Of a DNA stretch of 64,000 nt, positions 1 through 13,205 are shown piece by piece. Numbering within the stretch: the stretch's first letter is position 1; each line of letters begins with the position of its first letter. The notes beneath the pieces were generated by a model. That model was not told the DNA's origin. It saw nothing but the letters and a program-made list of their open reading frames with translations, and did no database searches. This DNA is from Aphidius gifuensis (taxonomy: Eukaryota; Arthropoda; Insecta; Hymenoptera; Braconidae), in contig NC_057791.1 in NCBI RefSeq assembly GCF_014905175.1, positions 22,482,537 to 22,546,536 on the forward strand. Direction: 5' to 3'. The translations under genes were made by a program, and so were the position numbers.

Positions 1-1428
1 TATTTTCAATTATATTTAATTTATATTTATTATTTTTGTTTGTTGATTTTATTTTTTTAAAATATTTATTTGATTATTTTTTTAAATAGAAATTATAAAT
101 TTTAATTATTTTTTTTTCATTTATTTTTAATGGTTAATTGTTGACTATATATACGTATTTTATTATTGAATAAATTTAATTTAATTTAATAATTGTTTTT
201 AAATATAGTAACATTGTGAAGGGTTGCGATTTTCCTCAACATGTAAATACACGTGGTTTTGTCGTTGACTTATTTATATATTTAAAAATAAATTTGAATT
301 AAACAAAACGATAAAATTAAATGACAATGTAATTTATTTTTTTTTTTTATATGGTAAAGTGTTTAAATTTTGAGCAATGCAGGTCAGGGATCCAAGGTGT
401 TAAATTCACTGACACACATATATACACATAATACACATATAAATTTATTTAAATAATGCATTTTGATATGCTTTTGATGGGACTTGCAAGCATAGCGTGA
501 CACATGATGGGCAGGAGCTTGAAAATAATGTTTGATATTAAAATCAAATATATCTGTAAATTGGACCAACACTATCTTTTTTATTAACATAATAATTTAT
601 CGAATATTTGTGTCCTAATTTTATAAAATACAAAAAAATTTCTAAATATTTATGGCTGACTAAATATTTATATTACTACTTAAATTTAAAAATAAAAAAA
701 ACGTAAATAAATTAATTAAAATAAAAAAAAATCAAGATGAAATAAAGAAAAATAATTTTTTATTCTTCACGTGCTGACCTTGTCGCGTGACTACCCCTAT
801 TCACAGTGCATGTTTTAGTTTTTTTTTTTTTTTATTATCATTAGCAAATTTATATTATAATTGTTGTGAATCATTGTAACCATGGTAGCCAGTGGTTGAC
901 CTGGTCAATTTTTCAACGGCACGTGGTTTCAACGACACAAGTAGTTTTAGATTCACGTTCACGCTGGTGATTTAATGTTCAAGATTATCAAGATATAAAT
1001 TTGGCCCACTTATTCAATGCGCTCAAAAAAAAAAACGAACCAACGAACAAAGAATGAGTAAAATAAAAAAAAAAAAAAAAAGTAGTTTAATGAGGTCGGA
1101 AGTGACGTTTTTTTATTACGGACGATAATTCTCTCAATAAATTTCTTAAACACATTTTCAACCCCCACAGAGACGCTGTTACACCCCCAACCGACCAATA
1201 GTAGCCAAGATAATATTTAAATGTATACATGTGAATAATATATTCACAAATAAAATTAAAATAAAAATAAAAAGGATTGACATGCGGTTGTTTGATAATA
1301 TTTGGCTAAAATGTTACTCAAGAGAGTGGATCAGTCGTTGAATAAGAAGCCGGTTGTACGCTGGCGGTGGTGGTGGTGGTGGTGGTGTTGGTGGTGGAAT
1401 TTTAATTGTTATTTAATTATTAAGTGGA
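1..1428. other. Upstream region of the ankyrin gene, no gene seen
   Basis: AT-rich DNA with many A and T runs. Short open frames on both strands have low-complexity translations and no splice context, so I call no gene. The part just before the ankyrin start codon is probably its promoter and 5' UTR. No clear TATA box or initiator could be assigned. Confidence 0.6.
1365..1397. repeat. GGT trinucleotide microsatellite
   Basis: About eleven nearly perfect GGT units, interrupted once by GTT. They lie about 30 bases before the chosen start codon of the ankyrin gene, probably in its 5' UTR. A frame through it encodes a run of tryptophans, which I treat as spurious. Confidence 0.85.
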
Positions 1429-4400
1429 ATGGATACAAAAACACCAACTATACCCTTGAAGTATCAAGAGAAGAAACAACAATCAAAAGTACATATTATT
1501 AATTAAATTATTTGTTTGTTTGTTTTTTAAAAATTTGGTTTTTTTATTTTTTCATTTAGAAAAAAGATAAAACAACTGGTGATGTATCATTACCACCATT
1601 GACAACACCACTACCAAATGGTATTAAATATAAAAATAAAAATCAAGGACAACGTCATTGGAGTCGTGATATACCATTTGTCAATCAGGATCCAATATCA
1701 AAACATCCATACAGGTTTTAAATAATAAAAATAAAAGTTAAATGAAAAAAAACTTTATTAATTATTTGAATTATTTTATATTTTTTTTAAAGAATACTTC
1801 ATCTTGGAGCAACTCCATTGATGCATGCTTGTCAACAAGCAGATAGATCAAGAGTATTACGTTTATTAAAAGAACAAGAAGAAACAATTTGTTATCGTGA
1901 TAGAACATTGAGAAGTGCATTACATTATTGTATGGATGCTGGTACAGCTGGTGCTGTTGCATCAACAGCACCTGAACTTGTTAATTCATCAGATAATGAA
2001 GGGCATACACCACTTCATCTTGCTGTTATTGCTGGTGATACACAATTAGTTGCTGTACTACTTGCAAATGGTGCTGATGTCAATGCCAAGGATCTTGAGG
2101 GACACAGTGTTCTTCATTGGGCAACTGGTATAAATAAATAAATAAATATTGCATTTTGAAATAATTATAAAATCAAAAATACTTTATTATAAATTTCATT
2201 TGGTCAGTTAAGGTCAGTGGGTCAAGATATTTGAAAAAAAAAAAATTTGTTCAGTTCATGTTGGTGTATCACGCGACAATTGCCCGACACACTCAATCAA
2301 CTTTATTCTATATAGTTACTACTATAATTTACATGTCCTTGATTTTATTTAAAAATAATAATTTATATTATTTTAAAATTTAGTTTGTGGTGAAGCTGAA
2401 TGTGTAAGACTAGTTCTTGCATCTGGTGCAAGACCATCAACACCAGATTTACGTGGTGGTTCACCACTTCATTATGCTGCACAATGTTGTGGTGCTGCTG
2501 TTACTGCTGAACTTTCAGTACCTAAAAAAATTGGTTTAAAAGTATTACAAACACTTTTAGAATTTAATGCTGATGTTAATGCTAAAGATGAAGATGGAAG
2601 ACAGCCAATATTATGGGCAGCAAGTGCAGGAAGTGTTGAGGCTGTACTTGCACTTGTAAGGTAAATTTATATTTTTATATATATTAATGAATGGAAAATA
2701 ATTTTAAATTGGTAAATTTAAGGGCTGGTGGAGCAGCAGCTGCTGGTGCAACTGATAAAGATGGTTTAACAGCTCTTCATTGTGCTGCATCACGTGGACA
2801 TGCAAGATGTGTTGAAGCATTAGTTAATTTATGTGGTTCACAGCCAGATCATGTTGATGATAATGGCTGTTCAGCATTACATTATGCTGCAACACTTGGA
2901 CATGCTGATGCAACAGCATTATTATTGAGACTTGGTGCTGATCCAAATAGACAAGATCGAAAAGGCAGAACGTATGTTTAATATATAATTATTCTTATTT
3001 TTTTTTATGTATAAAATTAATTGGTTTACATGTACATTTAGACCAGCACTTTGTGCTGCAGCAAAAGGACAATTGGAAACATTAAAAATGCTTGCCCAAC
3101 ATGGTGGTTCACTTAATGCAAGAACAATACGTGGTACTGGTGTTGCACATGAAGCTGTATTATCTGGACGTATTGAATTACTTAAATGGCTTGCACGTAA
3201 AAAACCAAGTACACTTGATGTATCAACAAATGATGGAAGAATGCCACTTCATGTTGCAGCATTACATGGTCATTTAGATGCTTGTAAAATATTACTTGAT
3301 AATGATGCTAGAATAAATGCAATATTTAAAACAAATAAAGGTGGTACAATGACACCATTAGATGCAGCACTTTATCGTGGTCATCGTGATTGTGCTAAAC
3401 TTATACAAATGCATGGTGGTACAACTTCACAACATCTTCGTAATTGTCAAACAGCACCTAATCGAGGTTTATTTTAAAATTAATTAAATATTTTTATTTA
3501 TTTATTTATTTAAGTGTTTTTTTAATTTGTATATTTATTTGTTGTTTTTTTTTTTTCTACAAGTTTTTGCAGCTAAATTGAGAATTAAAAAAAATGCAAG
3601 TGAATCAAGTACAACAAGTGAGTGTGATTTCAATCATCATCGTTGTCACAATGCTGATGTTTATATTGAAGAACATTGGATTGAAAAAAGAACAAGAAGA
3701 AGAAATACAAAAAAAAATAAAAATAATCGTAGTTATAGTGAAGAAAAAATATGTCATTTAAAATCATCAAAACGTGAACGTGAAAGACGAGCTAAAAGTG
3801 AATCAGCAAGGTATAAAATTAATTTAAATAATGAAAAACCATGTAAAAAAAAATATTCAAGGCATGAATACAGTGAATCAACATCTTCATTGTCATCCTC
3901 ATCATCATCATCATCAGCGTCATCTTCAAATGATTTGGATGATGAAAGCTCAGACAATGATGATGATGATGATGATAAAGAAAAAAAAAAAAAACATTCC
4001 AACAAAGAAAAACATAGTAGTTTAAGTGATGATAGCCTTGAAGTTGTTGTTGTAAAAAAATTATTAGAAAAAAAAATGGAAAAAGTAGAATATTCAGATA
4101 GAAAATCAAAAACACCAAGAGAATTATCACGTGAAACAATAACAGAATGTGAAAAAAATAAAAAAAGTACAAAAAAAAATGATAAGTTAAATAAAAAAAA
4201 AAAAAGAGATAATAGTGATAAAAAAAATTCAAATAATGAAAAAACAAATGATGATAATATTGATAATAAAAAAGAATTGAAAAAAAAAAAATTAACAAAA
4301 GATACAACTGATAGTACGAGTCAAGAAGCTGGTGAAAGAGTAACAGTTACAGCAATGATTCATAAAGATCAATCACCAGATAGACCAATTGAAAATACAG

Positions 4401-7264
4401 CAGCTGATAATGTTGATCAACAATTAACAAAATCTGAGATGGATGATATTCTTGAAAAAGCTGATAATATGCAAAATTCATTGATGAATAAAGCTGCAGA
4501 TTTACGAAAAGATGTTAAAGATATTCGTAGTCAAAGAACAAAAGAAATTCATGCAGATGATGATAAAAATATTGATGATAAATCATTGTCAAGTAGTAAA
4601 ACAGAAGATTCAAGTAGTCTTGATGATGTTACGACTGAAAATAGCACTGAATCATCTCAATCAAATGATTCACAATTAAAAAAAAATCAAAATCAAAATG
4701 ACGATAGAACTTTAGAGCATCAAGATGATGAAAAAATAGAAGAAATAATTAGAGAAGAAACTCCAATGCCTTTGGAAGATAATAAAAAATCAATTGAAAC
4801 ATCAAAAACCACGTCAACTTCAAATTCTACTCCTGATAAATTGACAAATGAAAATTCTTCAAAGCATAGTAAATCAAGTTCTAGTGAAAAAGAAAATTCT
4901 CAAATTAAAAATGACAGTACATCAGAAAGTGAAACATTAATATCTAAAAATGAAAATCTAGAAAATATCGTAGATGATAATTTAGAAAAAAAATTAGAAT
5001 CTACTGAGAGTTTGAAAAATGATGAAATAAAAAATGAAACTTCAAGTGAATTAGAAAAAATAGATAAAGAAAAAAATTTTGATGATAAACCATTGGATGT
5101 TAATCACAATGAAAATTCAAGCTCAGAAAAATCATCAAAAAATTCACATAGTTCAAGGCCATCAACTGGTAAAACACCAAGAAAACATGATGAAGAAAAA
5201 AAGCCAAAAAAATCAACATCAAAAAGTAGTTTATTTGATGAAAATTGTGAAAATGAACAGTCATCAAATCAGAGTGCTATTATTGCTGTTATTCAAAGTC
5301 CAGAATGGGATGACGAAGATGAACAAGTTGCCAAAGAAATAAGTGATGTTGTTGGTGATAATGCTGAGCCTGATACTGATCCTGATGATGATGAAGATGA
5401 TAGTCTTGGAGTTGTCAGAGTGCTACCATCTACCAGTGATGAAGGTAGTCCAAGTACTCCACCAAAATCAACAAAAAATCAAACACCAGCTCAGGTAATT
5501 TTGTAAAAAAAAAAAATTAAATAAAAAATATTATCTATAAATTTAAAAAAATATATTTTTATTTATTTAAAAATTAGCTTTTATCTTTTTGTCCAAAAGA
5601 AGATGACTGGTAAAATTATAAATTTAATATTTCGATATTCGATATTTATTGGAAATAGTAAATGAAGATTTAACAAAAATAATATTTCAAGAAAATTCAT
5701 GTTGAAGATAAGATTAATTAAATTTCCGTAATATAATTTATTAATTTTAAAACTTTTAGGCTGATAGACGATTGATTGGAAGTCCAGTTACTTTTAGACC
5801 ACGTAGAAAACAAAGAAAAGACAGTACTGGTGGTGGTGGTGGTGGTGGACGTGATAGTGGTATTGAACCAAGTCCACGTGTATCAAAAATTCCAAAAAGA
5901 AATATAAAATGTTATCCAAATACTAAAAAACAACAAGCATTAAATATGGAAACAATAACTCGTGATGTATCAATTAATTTACGTCGTTATCATCTTGAAA
6001 GAAAAATATTTTTTCAATTAATGGAATTAAAACGTTTACAAATACGTCATGGTCAAACAAATGAAAATGTTCTTGTCAAAAGACAAGTACTTATAACAAT
6101 TTTTACAAAATAAATCATAAATAATTTAGTTTTTAATTTAAATTTAATTTAATAATTTTAAATTCAAGGTTGAAGCATTTCACAAAGCTGGAATGGCTGG
6201 ACCAGCTCTTGGTGTTGCACGATATGATCAACCTCTAACATTCAAGTTTGTATAATTTTTTAAAATAATTAAAATAAAATATATAATTAATTAAAAATTT
6301 TTTTTCTATTTAGAAATTTCGAAGGATTTCTTTATGAACAATTACGTCGTCTTCAAAGACGACCACCATCACCAGATTGGTGTACAGATGCTAAACAATG
6401 CACACTTAAAACACATCGTTGTCATCATGCCACAAGTGCATACACATCAGTACCAATTTATACATATCGTAAGAATTAAATATAAATATATTTAAACTTG
6501 ATTATTAAATAATAATTAATCAAGACAGCTTAATTATATTAATGCTAATTTCGTTGTAAATTATTATTGTATAAATAACGTAATTTGCTTAGGTTCATGG
6601 TAGATTTAATTGCAGTAGGTGGAGGAGATCATGAACGAGGTGAAGGTACATTTTTTCCAAAAATTGAAACTCGAGCAAGGGGTCAAATGACGGTAGAAAT
6701 TATTTAAACAATTAATTTATATTTTTTTTTTTTTCGGTTTTTTCATAGCAATCATCGTCATCTTCAGATTGCACCAAGATCATCTGTCAATCATAATCAT
6801 CATATTATTTATTTCAATCTTGACATTCTCATATAATACGAGGGATTATTTTTTTTTTTTTACTTTAAATATTTTTTGTAAATTATACTGTTTTATCAAT
6901 AAAAATTTTAAATAAATAATTCACAAATTTACATTAAATTAGATCAATTAAGCAGATAAAAAAAAATCCTCCACTCGTATTAAAAATATTAATCAATAGA
7001 TTCATTTTCAATATAAAATAATACATACATACAATAAATTATTAAACTAGGTGTTAAAAATATATCTAATCTTGTTTTTTTTTTTTAATTTAATAGGTTG
7101 AATTTACAAAAGGTGATGAAAAACAAATAATATCATTACCAGCTGAAAAATTGGATCGCACAAAACGTTATTATGTTGCATTCACAGTAAGAGGCGATGA
7201 AAATAATCAAGATGATATTAAAACTCCACGAAATAACGCACAAAGAAATTTAAAAAGTGTATAA
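1429..7264 (+). CDS. Ankyrin-repeat protein with long Ser/Asp/Lys-rich middle region
   Basis: Twelve exons join in frame: 1429-1488, 1560-1714, 1793-2127, 2384-2660, 2723-2971, 3042-3466, 3564-5494, 5760-6086, 6169-6245, 6314-6468, 6616-6692, 7097-7264, giving about 1411 residues. Exons 3-6 encode roughly nine or ten ankyrin repeats (motifs such as GHTPLHLAVIAGD, GLTALHCAASRGH and GRMPLHVAALHGH). Exon 7 is a single 644-codon block of Ser, Asp, Asn, Lys and Glu that is probably disordered. The C-terminal exons are conserved-looking, with a basic coiled stretch (around HLERKIFFQLMELKRLQ) and a Cys/His-rich patch. The start is the first ATG after an in-frame stop, and its 20-codon exon splices in phase 0. 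Ankyrin repeats bind proteins; the specific partner is unknown. There is no signal peptide or membrane segment, so it is probably intracellular. The orthologue was not recognised. Confidence 0.85.
6749..6903 (+). other. Possible alternative last exon of the ankyrin gene
   Basis: After exon 11 (ends 6692, phase 0) the next acceptor, TTTTTTCATAG before 6749, opens a frame of 15 codons ending at TAA (6794-6796). An AATAAA signal follows at 6898-6903. The farther acceptor before 7097 is also in phase and gives a 55-residue C-terminus. Both fit, so this may be an alternative terminal exon with its own poly(A) site. The longer tail looks more protein-like. Confidence 0.4.
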
Positions 7265-9782
7265 TTACCAAAATTAAATATACTGCCACAGCAGAATAAA
7301 AAAATTATAAATAAATAATTACAAAATAATTAACTGTTAAATAAAAAAAAATTATAATGCAGATTATTTCTAAATAGAAATACGACCATAAAAACTGCAT
7401 CTTATTTTTTATTTTCTAGCTGTAAAAAAATATTTGTTCTGTGTTATTGTTAATTAATAAATAATTTTAAAAAAAAGAAATAAAAAAGCCAATGACATTT
7501 CTGTCATATTTAAAAAATGTAATTAAAAAATAATAAAATAAAATAAATAAAAACATTATAACTGTACTTCAATATTCAATAATAATTTATTTGATATTTA
7601 ATAGTAATTATTTTAGACCTTGAAACTTTTAAACATTATAATAAAATTTTTGAGTTGATATGAAATTCTGTAAATAGTTACACTCAACACACACAAAAAA
7701 ACAAACATAATAATATTGGTCTAACAAACCTGATGGGTGCTGGTAACTCTTCAACTATCGATCCCACATGACGTACAATATTCAGTCTATTTTGTTTTTT
7801 ATTATTTCAAAGTACACTGTGTATTCAAGACAGGTGAAAAAATTCATCATATTGTGTCGAAGCACTGTCGTTTTATTTTCATCAATATAATAATTATTTT
7901 TTTTTTTTTGTTAAACTTTAAAAAAAATATAAAAAGATAATCAATATTGTGTAAGAAAAAAAAAAAAATAATAGTGATTATGTTAATAAAATATTTAACT
8001 AAAGAAACAATGACACTAAATAATTTATTTGATAAAAAATTTATAACAGTGAATATTGAACAATTATCAAAATCAATAAATAAAATTATAAAATTTGAAT
8101 AAAATAAGGCTCATGGACAAATGGTTACAAGATAGAAAGCTCTGGCTATTTGGCAACACACTGCCACTACTGCCACGAAGGTTTTAATATTTATTAATCA
8201 AATTTAATTATTTATTTATTTATTTATTTCTACTTTACTATCAACTTGTCAATTTAATCAATAAAAATAACATGACATTTACTACTCAAACATGTCATCA
8301 AAATAAATGAGACAATTTTTTTTTTTTTTCTGTTTCATTATTATTATTGTTTGTCAAGTAGAAAAAAAAATAAATCTATTTAGAATTATCTATTTTAGTA
8401 TTTCTATTTTGCTTCTTCGCAGTTGCAGGATAAATTTATTCCTTTGAAATTTTATTATAGTTTGAGGGTATTATAAATATAATCGTGTTGGGAATTTTTA
8501 ATTTGAAAGTCATATTAACTTCCGTTGACCTTCATTTAAATACATATCGATTAATCATAATGTGTAATAATAATACATCAAAATTTAACACGCAAGTATC
8601 TCAACAATTATCATTAAATATTAGCTAAATTTATGTTTTTATAATTTTGGTATTTAGTGTGACATAAATTACAATAAAAAAAAAAAACATATTGACAAAT
8701 TGCAATGAAATTAATTTAAAAAAACTAGAGTAAATTCAAATAAAAATACTAAAAGTATTTTTAAATAATGACATGACAAATTGAACTGAACTGAAAAAAT
8801 TAAACTAGAATCTTAAAATTGAAATAAAATAAAATAAAAAATTAATAATAAATATGTACAGTAGTAATAGTCAATGTGTAGTCAGCCTTGATAAAGTAGA
8901 TAAACTTGTTGTTATTGATCAATGATTTATGAAATATGAATATATAAAAAAAATAAAAAAAAATAAACACTGGATGTAAAGGTAGTAGAAAAAAAAAAAA
9001 AGGAAATTAATGTCACTCAATAAGTCAGTTTGTTGAAAGCCACAAAAGGGTTAACATTATTTTTTTGCAAACATGAATTTTTTTTTGGAGATGCTGTTAG
9101 TATTTAATTTCCTTAATTATTAAATATTATTAAAATTAATTAAATGTTCAAGTATTTATATTAATTATACAAAATATTATTTTTTTTTTTGTTTTTTATT
9201 TAAATTTAATTACTGCGTAGTAATTATAATAATTTATATGGTAATGTATAGTTAAATATTTTTGAGGGAAAGAATATTTGAAACGCGCTGGCGCATTTAT
9301 TTTGAATACTTGAAGTGTTATGTATTTTCAAAGAGAGAAAGAGAGTAAGTCGTTGAGGAGCTTGACCCCTCAACAATCGAGCAAGTTCCTAGTCTCATCG
9401 GTCAATGGCGAGAACAAGGACAGTTTTAGAAAAAATTTTAAAAACTTTATTAAACAGTTTATTTTAAATAGCTTTTTTTTGGTATTATTTTTATCGTGTT
9501 TTGATTTTTTTTTATCAAGTTAAAATGATATTTTCTGAACAATTTTCATTGCCTTGTCTTGGAAGATTTAAAAAGTCGGTATTTAAATTAAATTTACATG
9601 AAAATATATAAAACAAAGTTTAATTAAAATATTTTCTCCAGTTTTCATTGTTTTTTTTTATAGGTTTTTTGATTATTTTTTTATTTTATTTTCTTTTATT
9701 ATTTGAGGAACATATATTTAGTTGAATTTTTAACTTGTAAGGTGGTTTTTTTTCTAGCAAATCTCGTGCACCGAGTAAAACA
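7265..9782. other. Intergenic: ankyrin 3' UTR and kinase 5' region
   Basis: The first few hundred bases hold several AATAAA-like signals for the ankyrin transcript. The rest is AT-rich with no convincing gene, except a GC-richer island at 8101-8182. Near the right end a GTAAGT donor at 9345 and a TTTCTAG acceptor ending at 9757 could bracket a 5' UTR intron of the kinase gene. Confidence 0.55.
8101..8182 (+). other. GC-richer island, possible orphan coding exon
   Basis: This stretch of about 80 bases is far less AT-rich than its surroundings. From the ATG at 8113 it reads an uninterrupted 22-codon frame up to a possible donor at 8181 (AAG before GTTTTA). A weak AG acceptor lies just upstream. 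The opposite strand is also open, and no partner exon was found. It could be a small exon, a regulatory block or a non-coding RNA. Confidence 0.2.
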
Positions 9783-11594
9783 ATGGAAAGATATGAACGT
9801 CTTGGTCGTCTTGGTGAAGGAAGTTATGGAATTGTATTTCAATGCAGAGATCGTCAAACTGGTAGAATTGTTGCTGTCAAAAAATTTCAACAAACTGAAG
9901 ATGATCCTTTAATTCGTAAAATTGCATTACGAGAAATTCGTTTACTAAAGGTAATTCTAAATAAATATACCTATATAAAATAATATTAATTGACATTTAT
10001 TTAATTTTTTAAAAATTAATTTGAATCATTTAAAATACGCAAGCGCATTGTTTTGTTATTATTTTACAAGTCCACATACTGGACACTGGTCAATAAAATG
10101 TACCGGTCAATATCATTGCGTGTTTCTCATAACAACGAAAAATCTTATCCAACAAATAATCAGCTATTCCTTTTTTTTTTTTTTTTATACACAATCATAC
10201 ATGAAACAACGAATTTTTATATTTTCTTCTTCATGTGAAATTACTTTGACCTTTTTATTCTTCCTCATGAATAAATCCGATGAAATTATTTGTTTATTTA
10301 ATTTTTAATAATTTTCAATTTAACTTCAAGGTTTCCATCATAAAAAATAAAAATCAATTATTAAATGTCAAATATAATTAAAGATCCAAAACAATGTTAT
10401 ATGTATTTTTTTATTTTCATTTACAGAATTTAAAACATCCAAATTTAATAAATTTATTAGAAGTATTTAGAAGAAAACGTAAATTACATTTAGTATTTGA
10501 ATATTGTGAGCATACATTATTAAATGAAATGGATAAATATCCAAATGGTTGTCCAGAATTAATGATCAAAGAATTAACATGGCAAATACTTCAGGGTGTT
10601 GCATATTGTCACAGACTTGGATGTGTACATCGTGATGTTAAACCAGAAAATATATTAATAACATCTGATGGTGTTGTTAAGCTATGTGATTTTGGATTTG
10701 CTAGAATGTTGAGCCCCGGTGAAAATTATACAGAGTACGTTGCAACAAGATGGTACAGAGCACCAGAATTATTGGTAATAAATTATTATATTATTTCATT
10801 GAATAATTAGTACAGATGAAAATATTTATATGATTAATGATTGTCAACAGGTTGGTGATACACAGTATGATACTTTGGTTGATGTTTGGGCAATTGGTTG
10901 TGTATTCGCTGAATTGATCCGTGGTGAAGCACTTTGGCCAGGAAAATCAGATGTTGATCAACTTTATTTAATCAGAAGAACACTCGGTGATTTATTACCA
11001 AGACACATGGCTATTTTTCAACAAAATGAATTTTTTTCTGGTGTTACTTTACCAACACCACAGTCATTGACACCATTGGAAACACTTTTACCAATAACAC
11101 CAAATACACCTGCTCATGTTAGTTGTTATTTACATTTTTTTTTCATTGAAAATAATTTTATTATTTAAAGATAAATTAATTGTTTGTTTGTTAATTTTTT
11201 TTTTGTTGTTTAAAGATTGATTTTTTGAAAAAATGTCTTGATAAGGATCCAAATCAAAGATGGACTTGTGATCAATTACTTCAACATGGATATTTTGAAA
11301 ATTTTAATTTTCAAATGCCAGAAGGTGAAATGGAAGAATTTGAGAAATTACAAAAAAAATATAGAGAACGTTCTAGGGTATTTATTTGTCAATAATTATT
11401 ATGACTGTGATTTTTTGTTTGTATTTTTTGGGAATAATGATTTTTTGATGTAGAATTCAACGTACAATCAAATGGTACTACCCCAATTGACTTCCAAGGG
11501 TGGTGGTCAACATGAAAGTCGTCCAAGAAGCTCATCACTTCATCATCAAAATCAAGACTTTGATCATTTACCAACAATAAGAGGTTGCAATTAA
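9783..11594 (+). CDS. CDKL1: Cyclin-dependent kinase-like (CDKL1/4-type) Ser/Thr kinase
   Basis: Exons 9783-9950, 10427-10774, 10851-11117, 11216-11377 and 11454-11594 join in frame to about 361 residues, close to vertebrate CDKL1 and CDKL4. Visible kinase features are the glycine loop GEGSYG, the catalytic lysine in AVKKFQ, an ALREIR helix in the PSTAIRE position, HRDVKPEN, DFGFAR, a MAPK-like T-E-Y activation motif, and TRWYRAPE followed by DVWAIGCVFAEL. The order and the VGDTQY segment point to the CDKL1/4 branch rather than CDK or MAPK proper. CDKL kinases phosphorylate microtubule-associated targets and act at cilia or flagella. The last exon encodes a short Ser/His/Gln-rich tail. The final codons and 3' flank were copied into the downstream gene array at 17429 and 20352. 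Which of CDKL1 or CDKL4 is meant cannot be settled here. Confidence 0.9.
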
Positions 11595-12382
11595 ATTTTA
11601 GACAATTATTGTCATTGTAAAATATCAAATTAAAAGTTTAATTAATAAATAAAACATATATATAATATAAAGAAAGAATAATTATTTTTATTTATTGTTA
11701 TTTAATCATTGATGTGTCGAAGAGAAAAAAAAAAAATTATCAATTAAACGTAAGTAAATATAATTAAATTTCAGAGTTGTGAGGAAATATTTATAAATTT
11801 TCAAGCAATTTTACACGTGTAGGAAATTTTAAATATCAAAAGACAAGGTCGCAAGTGTTTAAACATTATTCTGGTATTTGTGTTTCATTTTTTCATTGTA
11901 ATATTTTAACTTTATTTTGTAATTGAAAAGAAAAATATAATTAAAAGTATTCCGCATTCTTGAATATCATAAAATTTATTATCAAATACGAACAAAAAAA
12001 CTTCCTGGTAAAATGTAATTTTTATAAATTTTAAATAAACAATTATTATTTTTTTTTGTAAATTCAATTTTTTTTTTTTTTCAACTTTGAAATGAAATTT
12101 TATTATCAAGCATGTAATTTGTATTTAAATCAAACTAAATTATAGTCATTAAAAAATATGTGATTAATAAAAATAATGAAGGTAATAAAATGTAGCATAA
12201 TATTTTATAAAAATTATAATGACATTTTTAAAAAAATTAAAACTCAAATTAGATGATGAAAAATTAAAAACTTAAACTATATTTTAAATAAATATTTGAC
12301 CTCCATTATTATATAGCTGTGTATCTTTTTTTAACGACTATTTTAAAAAAAATATATAATCAAAGTCCAAAGTTTTTTTTTA

Positions 12383-12782
12383 TATTCCAAAAGATAATAA
12401 AAATATTTATCAGTGTTTTATTTTTATCCATAAAATTTTAAGTTGTTTATGAAAAAAAAAAAAATCACCTACAATATTATTCCGCATTCTTATAAATCAA
12501 GCGGACTTTTTGGCATTAAATTTGGCCGTCATACTTTGTTTCAAATTGAAAAAAAGCAAAACTCAAATTTAACAAAAATATAATATTCCAAAAGATAATT
12601 AAAATATTTATCAGTATTTTATTTTTATTTTTTTATTTGTAAAACTTTAAGTTGGTTTTGGAAAAAAAAAAAAACGCCTTCAAAATTATTCCGCATTCTT
12701 ATATAAGGCAGACTTGTTGCCATTAAATTTTGCCAACATATTTTGTTTCAAATTAAAAAAAAGCAAAACTCAAATTTTATGA
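12383..12782. repeat. Two tandem copies of a ~200-bp repeat before gene A1
   Basis: The copies run about 12383-12571 and 12583-12782. Shared blocks in the same order are a TTCCAAAAGATAAT block, a TTTATCAGT block, ATTCCGCATTCTT, a GGCATTAAATTT-like block, and a run containing AAAGCAAAACTCAAATTT. Related single copies precede A2 (near 20880-21120) and B3 (near 23990-24190), so the repeat belongs to the A-gene 5' flank. Confidence 0.75.
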
Positions 12783-12939
12783 TAAAAAATAAAATACAAA
12801 AAAAAATATTTTAAATAAATATTTGACCTCGATAATTATAGCCGAGTCATTTTTCATTTTCCGAAACTCATTCAACAGAAGTTCAAAGTTATTTTTATAT
12901 ATTATACAAAATAATAAAAACACTTGTCATTGTCATCAT

Positions 12940-13020
12940 TGATAAGTGCTTATCATCAAAAATTTATTCTTTTTTAAAAAGTATAAATAGTCGTTCGACA
13001 CCCATTTATTTAATCAGCTT
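12940..13020 (+). promoter_or_regulatory. A1 promoter: paired GATA sites, TATA box, initiator
   Basis: TGATAAGTGCTTATCA (12940-12955) holds two GATA sites as a 7-bp inverted repeat. GTATAAATAG follows at 12981 and an initiator-like TCAGCT at about 13014, a spacing of roughly 30 bases. The same layout precedes the other A and B genes. Confidence 0.7.
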
Positions 13021-13205
13021 TCAATAGTCTACTAATCAAGCTAGTCAACTTTTAAACTCCCTGAAAAGACAGTGTAAAAAACTAAATCGAATATCGTTTT
13101 TCATTTGTTCGGCTAAATATTTAAAACTAAATTATTTTTATTTAAAAATTTTCGAGGAAATAAAACAATTAAATTTTTTATTTATTTGCAATTATATCAG
13201 CAATC

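Larger units (their letters stand above)
11595..13205. other. Kinase 3' flank and A1 upstream region
   Basis: It contains the kinase 3' flank, which recurs in the array, then a tandem repeat of about 200 bp, then the A1 promoter and 5' UTR. The motif ATTCCGCATTCTT occurs at 11949, 12478 and 12688. No coding gene was seen. Confidence 0.7.

Noticed and set aside
1302..1502. Open frame with a tryptophan run
   Set aside because: It is a translation of the GGT microsatellite. Another frame, starting at 1429, splices cleanly into the ankyrin gene.
3754..4307. Minus-strand open frames rich in Phe, Leu, His and Asp
   Set aside because: They are shadows of the low-complexity Lys/Asp/Ser exon of the ankyrin gene on the other strand.
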